Source: Minisyncoccota bacterium
Lineage (GTDB): Bacteria > Patescibacteriota > Minisyncoccia > Minisyncoccales > Minisyncoccaceae
NCBI GenBank assembly: GCA_028704295.1
Contig: JAQVLF010000001.1
Span: 7,313 to 71,312, forward strand
Direction: 5' to 3'
Length of the DNA: 64,000 bases
Below, in pieces: positions 7,253 through 15,796 of the stretch. A model generated the notes under the pieces. That model saw only the letters and a list, made by a program, of their open reading frames with translations, searched no databases and was not told where the DNA came from. The position numbers and the translations under genes were made by a program. The stretch's first letter is position 1, and every line of letters starts with the position of its first letter.

Positions 7253-8272
7253 TCAATATTCAGAAACTATTTTTATAATCTTCTCCGAAAGTTCTTTAAA
7301 TTCTTTCCTTGCCTTATCAATATTTTCTTTAGTGCCTTGATGAATATCTTCTATTAAATCCTCTGGCAAATCAAAAATTGCCATGCCTACTTCCTGACAT
7401 TTAAAAGGGATTCTCCCATAATCCTGTATTTTTTCCAAAGGTTCTTTCCAACTCTTCTCAACAAGCCCATTCCTGCAATGTTTTTCGGATAAATATTCTT
7501 TTACTTTCATTGGAATTTCTTCTATCCAATGACGATGATCTTTGATTGGATTTTTTGCATATACATTGTAAGAATTTACTATGTATCCAATAAACAGCCC
7601 TTCTCCAGAAAGCACAAATTTGTTTTCAGTATTTCCTGAAAGTGCCTTTCCAGTTATTTTCCAGTTATTCTTCCATTTTTCAAACATGCTTCCTAGATTC
7701 TCAATTCCCTGCACACTGAAAGCATCAGGCATCATCGGCACCACAAAATAGTCTGATCCAAGAAAAATAATCTGATTCAGAAGTGAAAGGCTTGGGGAAG
7801 TATCAATGACAAAGATATCTACCTCCTCCATAAGACCCTTTTCTCTTAGAAATCTATCTATAGCGCTTGTTTGAAAGTATCCTAATTGCTGCCCTGATGC
7901 CGCCAATCCATAAGCTGTAGTCAATAAATTTTCATATAATGATAAATTGACGCTGCCCTTAAGTAAAAAAAGTTTTTCATTAATGCTTGAAATAGGGATA
8001 AAAGGTACTTTTAAATCAACATCTGAACCTCCTTCAACTATTCCTTTAAGTACATCATAAATATCTTTTTCGACAGAAGAAAAGAGGGTCTTTTCATATT
8101 GATTGTCACCTATAGCCAAACGCGAAAGATTGCATTGAGGATCTAAATCAATTAGGACTGTTTTATACCCTTTTCTTGCAAAAGATACGGCACAGTTAAA
8201 AGCTAGGGTTGTCTTTCCAACCCCGCCTTTATTATTCGCGAACAATAATTTCTTATATCTAGAAAACTTCAT
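7253..8272 (-). CDS. ParA/Soj-like ATPase
   Basis: 339 aa, deviant Walker A KGGVGKTT, and VLIDLDPQCN as the A' motif with DTSPS as Walker B-like. Longer than minimal ParA (about 250 aa), with insertions after residue 60 and near the C terminus. Likely a chromosome or protein-positioning ATPase. No ParB gene or parS-like site was noticed next to it, so a chromosome-partition role is not proven; orphan ParA-like proteins also position other cargo. Confidence 0.85.
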   Translation of the reverse strand: MKFSRYKKLLFANNKGGVGKTTLAFNCAVSFARKGYKTVLIDLDPQCNLSRLAIGDNQYEKTLFSSVEKDIYDVLKGIVEGGSDVDLKVPFIPISSINEKLFLLKGSVNLSLYENLLTTAYGLAASGQQLGYFQTSAIDRFLREKGLMEEVDIFVIDTSPSLSLLNQIIFLGSDYFVVPMMPDAFSVQGIENLGSMFEKWKNNWKITGKALSGNTENKFVLSGEGLFIGYIVNSYNVYAKNPIKDHRHWIEEIPMKVKEYLSEKHCRNGLVEKSWKEPLEKIQDYGRIPFKCQEVGMAIFDLPEDLIEDIHQGTKENIDKARKEFKELSEKIIKIVSEY

Positions 8273-8314
8273 CTTTATTCAAATGATAACTTAGTTATAT
8301 CTTCAATGTCAATA

Positions 8315-9286
8315 TTAAAGACTAACAATAATTTCCATTATTATAAAAATCACATAAAGGCTAACCAAAAACAGGGCCTCTCCTTTTGTGATTTTTTTGT
8401 CAGTTCTACCAAATATCAAAAACATAATACATGCAATTAAAAGAATAGCTCGAGCAATAGCAAAATTACTAAATCCACTAATTGGAATAGGATGAATTAA
8501 GGACACTATTCCAAGTACAAGGGTTGCAGGCACAATAACGCACCCCATAATGTTTCCTAAAACCATGTAATTATTCTGCTTTTGAGAAGATTTTATCGTA
8601 AAATAAAGTTCTGGAGCTGCATTTCCAAAGCCTACAATAAAAATTCCAACTAAGATAACTGGCATACTCAATCCTTCTGCCAAACCTTCAGCAGACCACA
8701 CAATTCCTTGTGCTGCAATTACTATTAAAAATATACCTAAAATCGTTTTTCCAAGATTTTCTAAAAATATAATAAAAGCTTTTCCTAAATCATTATGAAG
8801 CCCTTCTTCATCATAAGGCCTCGTGAATCTTTCTTTTTTGGCAAAAAGCCAAAATATGTAAGTGAAATAGAAGAATATAAGAATTACGCCATCTGCTCTA
8901 GATAAAAAATTATCAAGGCAAAGCATTAAAGGCAAAACGGTAGCTCCTAAAGTAAAAAATAAGGTCGTATTTATTGTCCTACTATCCGTTACTATAGCCC
9001 TTCCTGTTAAAAGAATGGGAAGCGCTAATACAAGTGTTAAGTCAATAATATTTCCGCTTATAACTTCCCCTAAGGAAAGCTCTGGAATTCCTTGCAAGGC
9101 TGATGAAATTCCAACAAATAAATTAGGAAGAGATCCAAAAAGACCCATAACTAAAAAAGATAAAACAAATTCCCTCCATCCTAAATATCTTGCAACATTC
9201 ATAACCCCATCAACAACCCATTCTCCTGCAAAATATATAATAAGGCAAGAAACTATAAATACTGCAATTAATATAATAAAAGACAT
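8315..9286 (-). CDS. CaCA-family sodium/calcium exchanger-like protein
   Basis: 323 aa, about ten membrane segments. The two alpha repeats can be seen: GEVISGNIIDLTLVLALP in the first half, then GFGNAAPELYFTI and LGNIMGCVIVPATLVLG in the second. This matches YrbG-type inner-membrane antiporters. The transported ion is inferred from family only. Start lies just after the permease stop (9289), so the two are cotranscribed. Confidence 0.85.
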   Translation of the reverse strand: MSFIILIAVFIVSCLIIYFAGEWVVDGVMNVARYLGWREFVLSFLVMGLFGSLPNLFVGISSALQGIPELSLGEVISGNIIDLTLVLALPILLTGRAIVTDSRTINTTLFFTLGATVLPLMLCLDNFLSRADGVILIFFYFTYIFWLFAKKERFTRPYDEEGLHNDLGKAFIIFLENLGKTILGIFLIVIAAQGIVWSAEGLAEGLSMPVILVGIFIVGFGNAAPELYFTIKSSQKQNNYMVLGNIMGCVIVPATLVLGIVSLIHPIPISGFSNFAIARAILLIACIMFLIFGRTDKKITKGEALFLVSLYVIFIIMEIIVSL

Positions 9287-9288
9287 AT

Positions 9289-10383
9289 CTATTTATTAAA
9301 AAATGTGATTATTTCGTAAAGCATACCCAGCACAAATAAAAGAAAAAGTGGATAAGTTAATACTTTTATTTTTCTATTAATTCTACCATAAATTAAAAGG
9401 ATTAAAATACCATCTATCGCAAACAAAAGTCCTCCAACAAAAGATATTACTCCTAGAAAACTATTTATACCTAGAAGAAAAAGGGTAATAGGAACTCCGC
9501 AAGTTATTATTGTGGAAGTATTCTTCTTTAATCCTAAATCAAACCAAAGTATTTTTTGAAGCGTTAAGCCAATTGTTATAAAGGAAGTAAACGTTGTTAA
9601 AATTCCAAAAGCCATTAATGCAAACCCTATATCTCCCCCTATAATTGATTGCAAGCAATTCAATGATTCCTCGGAAACTCCAGTTCCGCAAACAGAAAGC
9701 ACAAGAGCGGTAAAAAATGCATAAACAATAAAGCAGATTATAAATGAAGCAATAACTATTTTTTTCAAATCTTTTCTCTCTTTTAAAAGCAGTTCTTCTG
9801 CTTCTGGAACAATTGAAATTCCCCATAATGAAAACAAAACAGGTCCATATGGAAGAAATAAATATTCTGGATTGAATGCAATGTTTAAGTTGGAAATATC
9901 TATAAAATTTATTGATTTTAAAAATATTAAAATTAAAAATACGAAGAATAAAATAACTCCATAAAACTCAACCTTAGAAATAATCTTTATTCCAAAAATT
10001 ATCAAAATCGCTCCTAAAGCAAAGTAAATTAAGGTTGCGTAAAAAGGATCAATGTTTAAAATATTAGACAAAAATTCCCCTCCGATAATTAAATAAGCTA
10101 AAATAGTTCCAATTATTCCAAAAATATTAGAAAAAAATGCAGCTTTTTCTCCCTTCTTACCTAAATACATTTTGGCAAAACCAGGAAGCCTCTTATTGTC
10201 CGGAGACTTTAGTGCAATCTCTGCAACCATTAAATGGATAAGCATGGCTAATAGCCCCAAAAACAATAGATAAAAAAGCATGGGTAATGTTCCTGACTTT
10301 GATACAGTATATGGCAAGGAAAATATTCCTGCCCCAATAATTGATCCTGCTAAAATTGCAATCGCGTAAATTTGTTTGCTCAT
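9289..10383 (-). CDS. Amino-acid permease (AAAP/HAAAP-like)
   Basis: 364 aa, about eleven hydrophobic segments. N-terminal AILAGSIIGAGIFSLPY is the unwound TM1 substrate-site motif of amino-acid/polyamine-type transporters, closest in style to tyrosine/tryptophan permeases. Substrate uncertain. Overlaps the upstream site-2 protease gene by 4 bp (ATGA). Confidence 0.8.
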   Translation of the reverse strand: MSKQIYAIAILAGSIIGAGIFSLPYTVSKSGTLPMLFYLLFLGLLAMLIHLMVAEIALKSPDNKRLPGFAKMYLGKKGEKAAFFSNIFGIIGTILAYLIIGGEFLSNILNIDPFYATLIYFALGAILIIFGIKIISKVEFYGVILFFVFLILIFLKSINFIDISNLNIAFNPEYLFLPYGPVLFSLWGISIVPEAEELLLKERKDLKKIVIASFIICFIVYAFFTALVLSVCGTGVSEESLNCLQSIIGGDIGFALMAFGILTTFTSFITIGLTLQKILWFDLGLKKNTSTIITCGVPITLFLLGINSFLGVISFVGGLLFAIDGILILLIYGRINRKIKVLTYPLFLLFVLGMLYEIITFFNK

Positions 10384-11006
10384 AGTATAAGTTTTCCTTG
10401 AGTTATTAAATCAGCCAAATAAACTGTTAGATAAAAAAGATAATCTAAAACAGGAGTTAAAAATAGAACAAAAATTAAAATCAAAAATCCAAATTGAGAC
10501 AATACGGCTTTTAATTGATAATTATTTCTTAAAAAGGAGAACAATACATGGGAACCATCCAGTGGTGGAATAGGAATTAAGTTAAACAAAGCTAGAACAA
10601 TATTATAAATGATGGCTAAAGATAAAATCATTGTTAAAGTTTCTGGAAGCTCAAAAAATCTTACCAAAAGACCACACACGATTCCAACTAAAATATTTGA
10701 TAATGGCCCTGCAAGCGCAACTTTAAGCTCTCCCCATTTTTTATCAATTAGATTATTAAAATTAACTGGGACTGGCTTTGCCCATCCAATTACAATTGGA
10801 GAATTAATAAATACAAGCATTAAAGGAAGCAAAATTGTTCCCACTAAATCAATATGCTTTACAGGGTTTAAAGATAATCTTCCCTCTCTTTTAGCAGTTT
10901 CGTCTCCTAATTGGTGGGCCATGCTTCCATGAGAAACCTCGTGAATAACAATTGAAAATATTAAGACAACAAAACTTGCTATTGTTAATGGATTTAAAAT
11001 ATTCAT
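10380..11006 (-). CDS. Site-2 protease family membrane metalloprotease (M50)
   Basis: 208 aa, about five or six membrane segments. HEVSH (residues 22-26) is the HExxH zinc motif in TM1, and NLIPIPPLDGSH is the NxxPxPPLDG motif providing the third ligand. No PDZ or CBS domain, so it is a minimal form. Target unknown. First gene of a three-gene membrane operon running to 8315. Confidence 0.92.
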   Translation of the reverse strand: MNILNPLTIASFVVLIFSIVIHEVSHGSMAHQLGDETAKREGRLSLNPVKHIDLVGTILLPLMLVFINSPIVIGWAKPVPVNFNNLIDKKWGELKVALAGPLSNILVGIVCGLLVRFFELPETLTMILSLAIIYNIVLALFNLIPIPPLDGSHVLFSFLRNNYQLKAVLSQFGFLILIFVLFLTPVLDYLFYLTVYLADLITQGKLIL

Positions 11007-11035
11007 ACTAAAATATTACCACGTTTAAAAGGGAC

Positions 11036-11067
11036 TTGCAATTATTTTAATTTTTGCTATATATAAT
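11036..11067 (+). promoter_or_regulatory. Promoter of rpmB (leaderless)
   Basis: TTGCAA (11036-11041) and overlapping -10 candidates TATATA (11058-11063) and TATAAT (11062-11067). The start codon at 11073 lies 5-9 bp after the -10, so the mRNA has almost no 5' UTR. Confidence 0.55.
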
Positions 11068-11072
11068 TGTAT

Positions 11073-11294
11073 ATGGCAAAAGTATGTAAAATTTGTGAAA
11101 AGAAATCAGCAATGGGCAGACAATACAAAAAGTTGATTTCTAAATATAATCCTAGTCCAAAGAAAAGAAAATATCCTAATTTACAATGGGTTTCTGTTCC
11201 AGAAGACACAATAAAAGAAGCTTACAAGCAATACGCTGGCAAGAAAATTTTAGCTTGCACTAAATGTATTAAAGCTTTGAGCAAGGAAAAATAA
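11073..11294 (+). CDS. rpmB: Ribosomal protein bL28
   Basis: 73 aa, MAKVCKICEKKS at the N terminus, KYPNLQW in the middle and ACTKCIKAL near the end. The two CxxC pairs suggest a zinc ribbon (C+ form). Start at 11073 (ATG) rather than a TTG two codons upstream. Followed by a strong terminator. Confidence 0.88.
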   Translation: MAKVCKICEKKSAMGRQYKKLISKYNPSPKKRKYPNLQWVSVPEDTIKEAYKQYAGKKILACTKCIKALSKEK

Positions 11295-11310
11295 TATTTA
11301 ATAGAAAATG

Positions 11311-11332
11311 CCTCCTTTATTAGGAGGTTTTT
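11311..11332 (+). terminator. Terminator of rpmB
   Basis: CCTCCT, 5-nt loop, AGGAGG, then T5 and further T-rich sequence. Confidence 0.85.
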
Positions 11333-11366
11333 GTTTTTTAGAGAAAATAAAAACCGGGTGAAAGTA

Positions 11367-11516
11367 TCAGGCTTTTGTTCTGAGTACCTCTTCCCGGGAG
11401 GGAACGTCTTTTTGTTCTGCGTACTTTGCAAGCACGTCGATTGTTTCCTGGGCCCTTCTAAGCCACGTGGGATCATCCTCTTTCATGACTACCACAGCAA
11501 TAATAACATAAATCAT
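11367..11516 (-). CDS. Small hypothetical protein (49 aa, possibly 39)
   Basis: Not recognised. From 11516: a hydrophobic start MIYVIIAVVV, then a charged helical segment (MKEDDPTWLRRAQETIDV and on) ending EEVLRTKA. An internal ATG at 11486 would give only the soluble 39-aa part. G+C is higher than in neighbouring genes, as in the 3.9-kb and 30.7-kb orphan stretches. Coding character is judged from the residue composition of this frame; no Shine-Dalgarno was seen. Confidence 0.45.
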   Translation of the reverse strand: MIYVIIAVVVMKEDDPTWLRRAQETIDVLAKYAEQKDVPSREEVLRTKA

Positions 11517-11552
11517 AAAAAAGTCTAGACTAAAACTAAATTCTTAATAAAA

Positions 11553-11575
11553 ATACCCATCAAACTGATAGGTAT
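11553..11575 (-). terminator. Terminator of the 6S-like RNA
   Basis: ATACC-TATCA/TGAT-GGTAT hairpin with one mismatch and a 3-nt loop, followed on the minus strand by a T-rich stretch. Confidence 0.65.
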
Positions 11576-11709
11576 CTTTATATTGCCCTGCTCCGATTAA
11601 AAGAAATTCTGTAAGTGCTCTAGTGGGTTTCGTACTTAAATCGCCATGACAATTTAAGAATCAGAATCCCTAGAAAAAAGCGTTCAGAAAACTTTTAAAG
11701 AGCTGGGCA
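11553..11709 (-). ncRNA. ssrS: 6S RNA-like gene
   Basis: About 157 nt. Strong promoter TTGATA-17-TATACT (11715-11743). The transcript folds end to end as one long interrupted rod: closing stem GCCCAGCTC/GAGCAGGGC (11700-11708 with 11585-11593, one mismatch), then TTAAAAG/CTTTTAA, TTCTG/CAGAA, an open central bubble, CTAGGG with CCC and CTAG, and an apical hairpin CTTAAAT/ATTTAAG. A separate terminator hairpin (11553-11575) follows. Rod with terminal stem, central bubble and apical stem is the 6S architecture that mimics an open promoter. Identification is by shape only. Confidence 0.55.
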
Positions 11710-11714
11710 TGCTA

Positions 11715-11743
11715 AGTATACTATCATTCATTTTATTTATCAA
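11715..11743 (-). promoter_or_regulatory. Promoter of the 6S-like RNA
   Basis: Minus strand TTGATA (11738-11743), exactly 17 bp, TATACT (11715-11720). The predicted start near 11709-11708 coincides with the beginning of the closing stem. Confidence 0.65.
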
Positions 11744-11761
11744 TATTTTATAACAGTAAAA

Positions 11762-11778
11762 CCCCTGATGCGCAGGGG
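11762..11778. terminator. Bidirectional terminator after cupin gene
   Basis: CCCCTG, 5-nt loop, CAGGGG; T-rich on both strands beyond the stem. It ends the cupin transcript and isolates the 6S-like gene. Confidence 0.8.
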
Positions 11779-11787
11779 CTTTTTTCT

Positions 11788-12195
11788 TTATTCTTCTTCC
11801 TTAGTCTCTCCTTCATAAACATCATTATCATCATTCATCGCATCCTCTTTTGTTGTATGAGTTGTACCATCGCGATGTTCTGGTGGAGAATAAATAGTAT
11901 AAAGCTTCATTTTATCTGTGTCTGAGGAATTTACGATATTATGCTTAGTTCCAGCAGGGACAACAATTGCAAAACCATCCATAATATCGTGCTCTTGATC
12001 GTTCAAAATTACTTTACCACTTCCAGCCTCAACTCTAATAAATTGATCCAAATCTTCGTGTGTCTCTTCTCCAATTTCTTCTCCTGGATTAAGAGACATT
12101 AGAACTAATTGAGAATTTTCAGCTGTATAGACAACTTTTCGAAAATTTTCATTCTCTTTAGTGTCTTTTTCAATATTTGTAACATAACCGTTCAT
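11788..12195 (-). CDS. Cupin-domain protein
   Basis: 135 aa single-domain cupin. Motif 1 is GEEIGEETHEDLDQF followed by EAGSG; motif 2 lies around VVPAGTKHNIVN. Metal-ligand positions include H, D/Q and H; the second histidine of the usual HxH is replaced. The acidic C-terminal tail (DDNDVYEGETKEEE) resembles other small Patescibacterial cupins. Enzymatic function unknown. Confidence 0.85.
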   Translation of the reverse strand: MNGYVTNIEKDTKENENFRKVVYTAENSQLVLMSLNPGEEIGEETHEDLDQFIRVEAGSGKVILNDQEHDIMDGFAIVVPAGTKHNIVNSSDTDKMKLYTIYSPPEHRDGTTHTTKEDAMNDDNDVYEGETKEEE

Positions 12196-12273
12196 ATTTT
12201 TAAAATTTAACTTATTATATTTTAATGACCTTTATTTAATTATACCATTTATTGTTAAGAGGCGTCAAAACGA

Positions 12274-13101
12274 CTATTTCTTTAAAAATATGTTCTGTTT
12301 ATCTGAATAAAAAATTACGTCTCCCTCAGTATCAGTTCTTAAAATTTTTACATTATTTTCGTTAAAAAGTTCAATAACACTTTTATCAGGGTGACCATAA
12401 CTATTTTTCCCAACCTGAATTACGGCACAATTAGGAGAAACCTCGTTTAAAAATTCTTGTCCTGTTGAATACTTAGATCCATGGTGCCCAACTTTTAATA
12501 CGTCACTCCTTAAATTAAACTTTTGAATTAAATCATCTTCAAAATTAATAGATAAATCCCCCATTAGAAGAAAACTCGAATCACCGTAGATTAATTTCAT
12601 GACAATAGAAGTATCGTTCAAATCACCTATATTATTAACATCTATAATTGGATTATATACTTCAAATTCAGCGTCTCCTACCAAGATTTTATCGTAAACA
12701 TCTACCGTAATGACTTTTTCATCTTTAATCAAATTTTCAAATTCGCTAAACAATTGAGATTCGCTTTGAGCGCCTGTATGAATTACAGCATCAACATCGT
12801 AGGTCTTTAAAACAGAAATCAATCCCCCCAAATGATCTTTATCCGGATGAGTTAAAATAATTAAATCAATTTCTTTATCAAAAGGATTCATAAATTTTTC
12901 AAGATTGTTCAAGATAGATTTATCAGGGCCTCCATCAACTAAAATTTGATGGCCCTCCTTTGTTTCAATAAAGATTGAATCTCCTTGTCCGACATTAAAA
13001 AAGATAACCTTCAAATTGTCATCTTTTTTTAAAACTAAACTCCAAGCTATAAAATTAAATATTATTAAGGAAATTAAAATAAATAATACTTTCTTATTCA
13101 T
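12274..13101 (-). CDS. ComEC C-terminal-like metallo-beta-lactamase-fold hydrolase
   Basis: 275 aa. One N-terminal membrane anchor (residues about 5-22), then an MBL domain: VGQGDSIFIE, VDGG, THPDKDHLGG (HxxxDH zinc motif with D in the first His position), MGDL, and GHHGSKYSTG. These are ComEC/Rec2 MBL-domain features, but the large ComEC competence channel is absent from this gene. Predicted outside the membrane, perhaps a nuclease or phosphodiesterase. Overlaps mnmA by 8 bp. Confidence 0.85.
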   Translation of the reverse strand: MNKKVLFILISLIIFNFIAWSLVLKKDDNLKVIFFNVGQGDSIFIETKEGHQILVDGGPDKSILNNLEKFMNPFDKEIDLIILTHPDKDHLGGLISVLKTYDVDAVIHTGAQSESQLFSEFENLIKDEKVITVDVYDKILVGDAEFEVYNPIIDVNNIGDLNDTSIVMKLIYGDSSFLLMGDLSINFEDDLIQKFNLRSDVLKVGHHGSKYSTGQEFLNEVSPNCAVIQVGKNSYGHPDKSVIELFNENNVKILRTDTEGDVIFYSDKQNIFLKK

Positions 13102-14074
13102 AGATAATTCCTCCGCCTATAAGTTTTTTATTCTTGTAAAATACAATTGATTGCCCTTGAGTTACTGCGCTTTGAAAATCTTTGAATATAGCTTTATTCT
13201 TATAAATCATACATGGAGTTTCTTTTGCCCTGTACCTAATTTTTGCAGAAGCCTCTATTGGAAAATCTTTTTCTACAAAGAAATTTGAACTTTTAAACTT
13301 AACTTCTTTTTTAAGAAGCAATTCTTCGTTTTTGGTAATATACAGTACATTATTTTTCAAATCTTTTTTAAAAACAAAATATGGCCCATTAGGAAGATCT
13401 AATCCTTTTCTCTGCCCTATTGTATAAAACCAAACACCTTCATGTTCTCCCAAAATATTTTTATTCTCATCTAATATTTTTCCTTTTTTTACCTTGATCT
13501 TTTTTTTCAGAAAATCAACTAAATCTCCTTCTATAAAACATATCTCCTGAGATTCTTTTAAAGTTTCGATCTTTTCTTTCTTAATTATTTTTTTAACGTC
13601 TTCTTTTTTTAAATCGCCTAAGGGAAATAAGGAACTTTCAATTTGTTTTTTTGATAACTGCCACAAAAAATATGATTGATCTTTTGTTTCGTCTTCTGCT
13701 TTATATAAAAACTCTCCTCTTTTTTTAACATAATGCCCAGTTGCAATATAATCTGCCCCAAGCTTTTTTGCCTCGTTGAAAAACAAACCAAACTTCATTT
13801 CTCTATTGCAATAGACGCAAGGATTTGGAGTAATTCCTTTTTTAAAATCATCGATAAATGAATCTATAATAACTTTTTTAAATTGAGTTCTAAAATCAAA
13901 TATGAGGAAAGGTATATTAAAAAAAGCAGCAATACTTTTTGCTTTTTTTTCTGCTAAGGGATTTTCATGAAGCCTCATAAAAACGCCTGTCACATCAAAT
14001 CCCTTTTCTTTTAAAATTTTAACTGCCATAGTTGAATCAACCCCTCCGGATAATCCAACAAAAACTTTTTTCAT
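13094..14074 (-). CDS. mnmA: tRNA-specific 2-thiouridylase MnmA
   Basis: 326 aa. PP-loop GLSGGVDSTMA, catalytic cysteine in TPNPCVYCNREMKF, second cysteine in SQEICFIEGD, and C-terminal beta-barrel with GQRKGLDLPNGPYFV. Makes s2U34 in Lys, Glu and Gln tRNAs using sulfur from a persulfide donor. Cotranscribed and overlapping with sufB (4 bp), linking tRNA thiolation to Fe-S/sulfur handling. No cysteine desulfurase or Tus relay gene is in this window. Confidence 0.95.
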   Translation of the reverse strand: MKKVFVGLSGGVDSTMAVKILKEKGFDVTGVFMRLHENPLAEKKAKSIAAFFNIPFLIFDFRTQFKKVIIDSFIDDFKKGITPNPCVYCNREMKFGLFFNEAKKLGADYIATGHYVKKRGEFLYKAEDETKDQSYFLWQLSKKQIESSLFPLGDLKKEDVKKIIKKEKIETLKESQEICFIEGDLVDFLKKKIKVKKGKILDENKNILGEHEGVWFYTIGQRKGLDLPNGPYFVFKKDLKNNVLYITKNEELLLKKEVKFKSSNFFVEKDFPIEASAKIRYRAKETPCMIYKNKAIFKDFQSAVTQGQSIVFYKNKKLIGGGIIYE

Positions 14075-14901
14075 GAATTTAAAAAGCTTTTAATAATTAA
14101 TTCCGTAGCCTTTTTTTCTGTTAATCCCCTCATTCTTAAATACATTAGCTTCTCCTCTGAAATTCTTCCAATAGATGCCTCATGAGTTAATTCTGCTTTG
14201 CTGCTATTGCATATGATTCCAGGAATCGATGTTATTGTAGAGCTATTGTCAGCAATTAATCCAGAACACTCTAAGTGCCCTTTTACTTCATCTTCACCGT
14301 GCATATAACTTTGAGAAAAGAATGTTCCTCCATTCTCTCCAATCATCTTAATTCTTACGTCAGCAGAAGACTTTTTCCCTAAAAGATAAACATCTTCCCT
14401 TGTAGTAATGCTTGAGCCTTGTCCTAAATTTGTAATCGTTGTTTTAAGCTTAGCATTTTTATCTAATATAAATTCATAATCTGCTTTAAATTCATCTTTA
14501 TCTCCCCATGCGTTCCTTTGCACAAAATCAAGGCTGCTATTATCTTTAATAACAATTTTAGCTTTTGCAAAATGCTTTCCTTTTACTCTTTTTATGGATC
14601 TACAAAAAGAAGATAATTTAATATTAAGACCTTTCTCAACAACAATTAAATTATTCATTTTCTGAAAAATATTCTTTGAAGCGATTTCGACTAACGTATT
14701 TAATCTTTCTTCTTGTGACTTCTTGATCCATAAGAAAAATCCGTTAGATGGCTTTTTTTCAAAATAATCTTTTGTCCAATCAAATTTTTTCCATGCTAAA
14801 CTTGCAGGCATTAAAATTACCCCTTCTGCTTCCCCTATGCTCCTAATCTCATTATCTACCTGGTAAAAATTTGGTGCATTTTCTGCACTTTTCATAATCA
14901 T
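14071..14901 (-). CDS. sufB: SufB/SufD-family Fe-S scaffold protein
   Basis: 276 aa, the SufBD beta-helix domain without the long N-terminal region of SufB (about 480 aa). C-terminal GIICNSSKAELTHEASIGRIS followed by a helical RGLTEKKATELI segment is typical of the family. Candidate cluster-binding cysteines are in GHLECSG and GIICNS. The only SufBD protein here, so SufBC2D would have to be a homodimer with SufC, as in minimal SUF-like (SMS) systems. The start overlaps sufC by 50 bp if 14901 is used; 14895 is an alternative. Confidence 0.88.
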   Translation of the reverse strand: MIMKSAENAPNFYQVDNEIRSIGEAEGVILMPASLAWKKFDWTKDYFEKKPSNGFFLWIKKSQEERLNTLVEIASKNIFQKMNNLIVVEKGLNIKLSSFCRSIKRVKGKHFAKAKIVIKDNSSLDFVQRNAWGDKDEFKADYEFILDKNAKLKTTITNLGQGSSITTREDVYLLGKKSSADVRIKMIGENGGTFFSQSYMHGEDEVKGHLECSGLIADNSSTITSIPGIICNSSKAELTHEASIGRISEEKLMYLRMRGLTEKKATELIIKSFLNS

Positions 14902-15562
14902 ATTTTTTAATTGTTTTCAAAACATTTCTATAATCTTCATCTCTTCCCACAATTTTTCCATCAATAATAATGCTCGCTCTATTTGGCTTTAATATATCTA
15001 GAATATCCCCATGATGAGTAATAATTAAAACTGCAACTCCATTTTCTATAAAATATTTTTTGATGATCTCTCCTACTTCGCCTATTTTCTTAATATCAAG
15101 CCCAGAATCAATTTCATCTAGAATAACAAGTTTCAAATTAAGCGATGTTAATTGCATTAATTCTCCTAATTTCTTTTCTCCTCCAGAAAATCCTTTATTA
15201 ACATCTCTATTTAATAACTTTTCTTCTTTAAAATAGTCTTCTTTCTCTTCTATACTTTTTAAGAAATCTATCATTTTAAGCCCTTCTATTTGAGGAGGAT
15301 TTTGAAAAGCTAAAGCAATTCCTTTTTTTACTCTATTTTCAGGAGATATTTTAGATATATTCTCTTTAGCAAATATAATTTCTCCTGATTTTAATTTATA
15401 CCCCAAATCTCCTGCAATTATTTTTGCAAGCGTACTTTTACCGCTTCCATTAGGTCCTAAAAGAGCAACCACTTCACCTTTCTCAATATCAAAATCAAGT
15501 CCATCCAAGACCTTCTTTCCCTCAATTTCTACGGTTAAGTTTTTAATTTGAAGTAAATTCAT
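14852..15562 (-). CDS. sufC: SufC ATPase
   Basis: 236 aa ABC ATPase of Fe-S assembly. Walker A GPNGSGKSTLAKII, signature FSGGEKKLGELM, Walker B and SufC-type DEIDSGLDIKK, H-loop ITHHGDIL. Starts 2 bp after the ferredoxin gene stop. The C terminus carries an extra CRKC tail absent from model SufC. Confidence 0.95.
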   Translation of the reverse strand: MNLLQIKNLTVEIEGKKVLDGLDFDIEKGEVVALLGPNGSGKSTLAKIIAGDLGYKLKSGEIIFAKENISKISPENRVKKGIALAFQNPPQIEGLKMIDFLKSIEEKEDYFKEEKLLNRDVNKGFSGGEKKLGELMQLTSLNLKLVILDEIDSGLDIKKIGEVGEIIKKYFIENGVAVLIITHHGDILDILKPNRASIIIDGKIVGRDEDYRNVLKTIKKYDYEKCRKCTKFLPGR

Positions 15563-15563
15563 T

Positions 15564-15791
15564 TTAATAAGAAAGGTCTTCTTCTCCTTCCTCTTCTCCT
15601 AAAATAATATCTTCCTCATCTTCTTCCATAACTAAAGCTCCATAAGGACAAACTTCTATTCCCCCTGCTTTTTGTAGCTCCTCTTCATCAATAATATTTG
15701 CTTTGTTATCCGCCCCAATAGTAATTCCATTTGGACAAGTGATGGTGCATCCACCACAGCCCAAGCATTTATCTTTATCTACTTTGTACAT
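15564..15791 (-). CDS. 4Fe-4S ferredoxin
   Basis: 75 aa. CLGCGGCTITCP motif supplies three cysteines plus a fourth, and a later VCPYGA segment. This pattern fits one 4Fe-4S cluster (one cluster of the classical two is lost). Very acidic tail. First gene of the sufCB-mnmA operon; it may supply electrons for cluster assembly. Confidence 0.9.
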   Translation of the reverse strand: MYKVDKDKCLGCGGCTITCPNGITIGADNKANIIDEEELQKAGGIEVCPYGALVMEEDEEDIILGEEEGEEDLSY

Positions 15792-15796
15792 AATTT

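Noticed and set aside
11222..11476. 84-codon minus-strand ORF overlapping rpmB
   Set aside because: Runs across the bL28 gene and its terminator; it is a shadow. The small protein in another frame (11367-11516) looks more likely.
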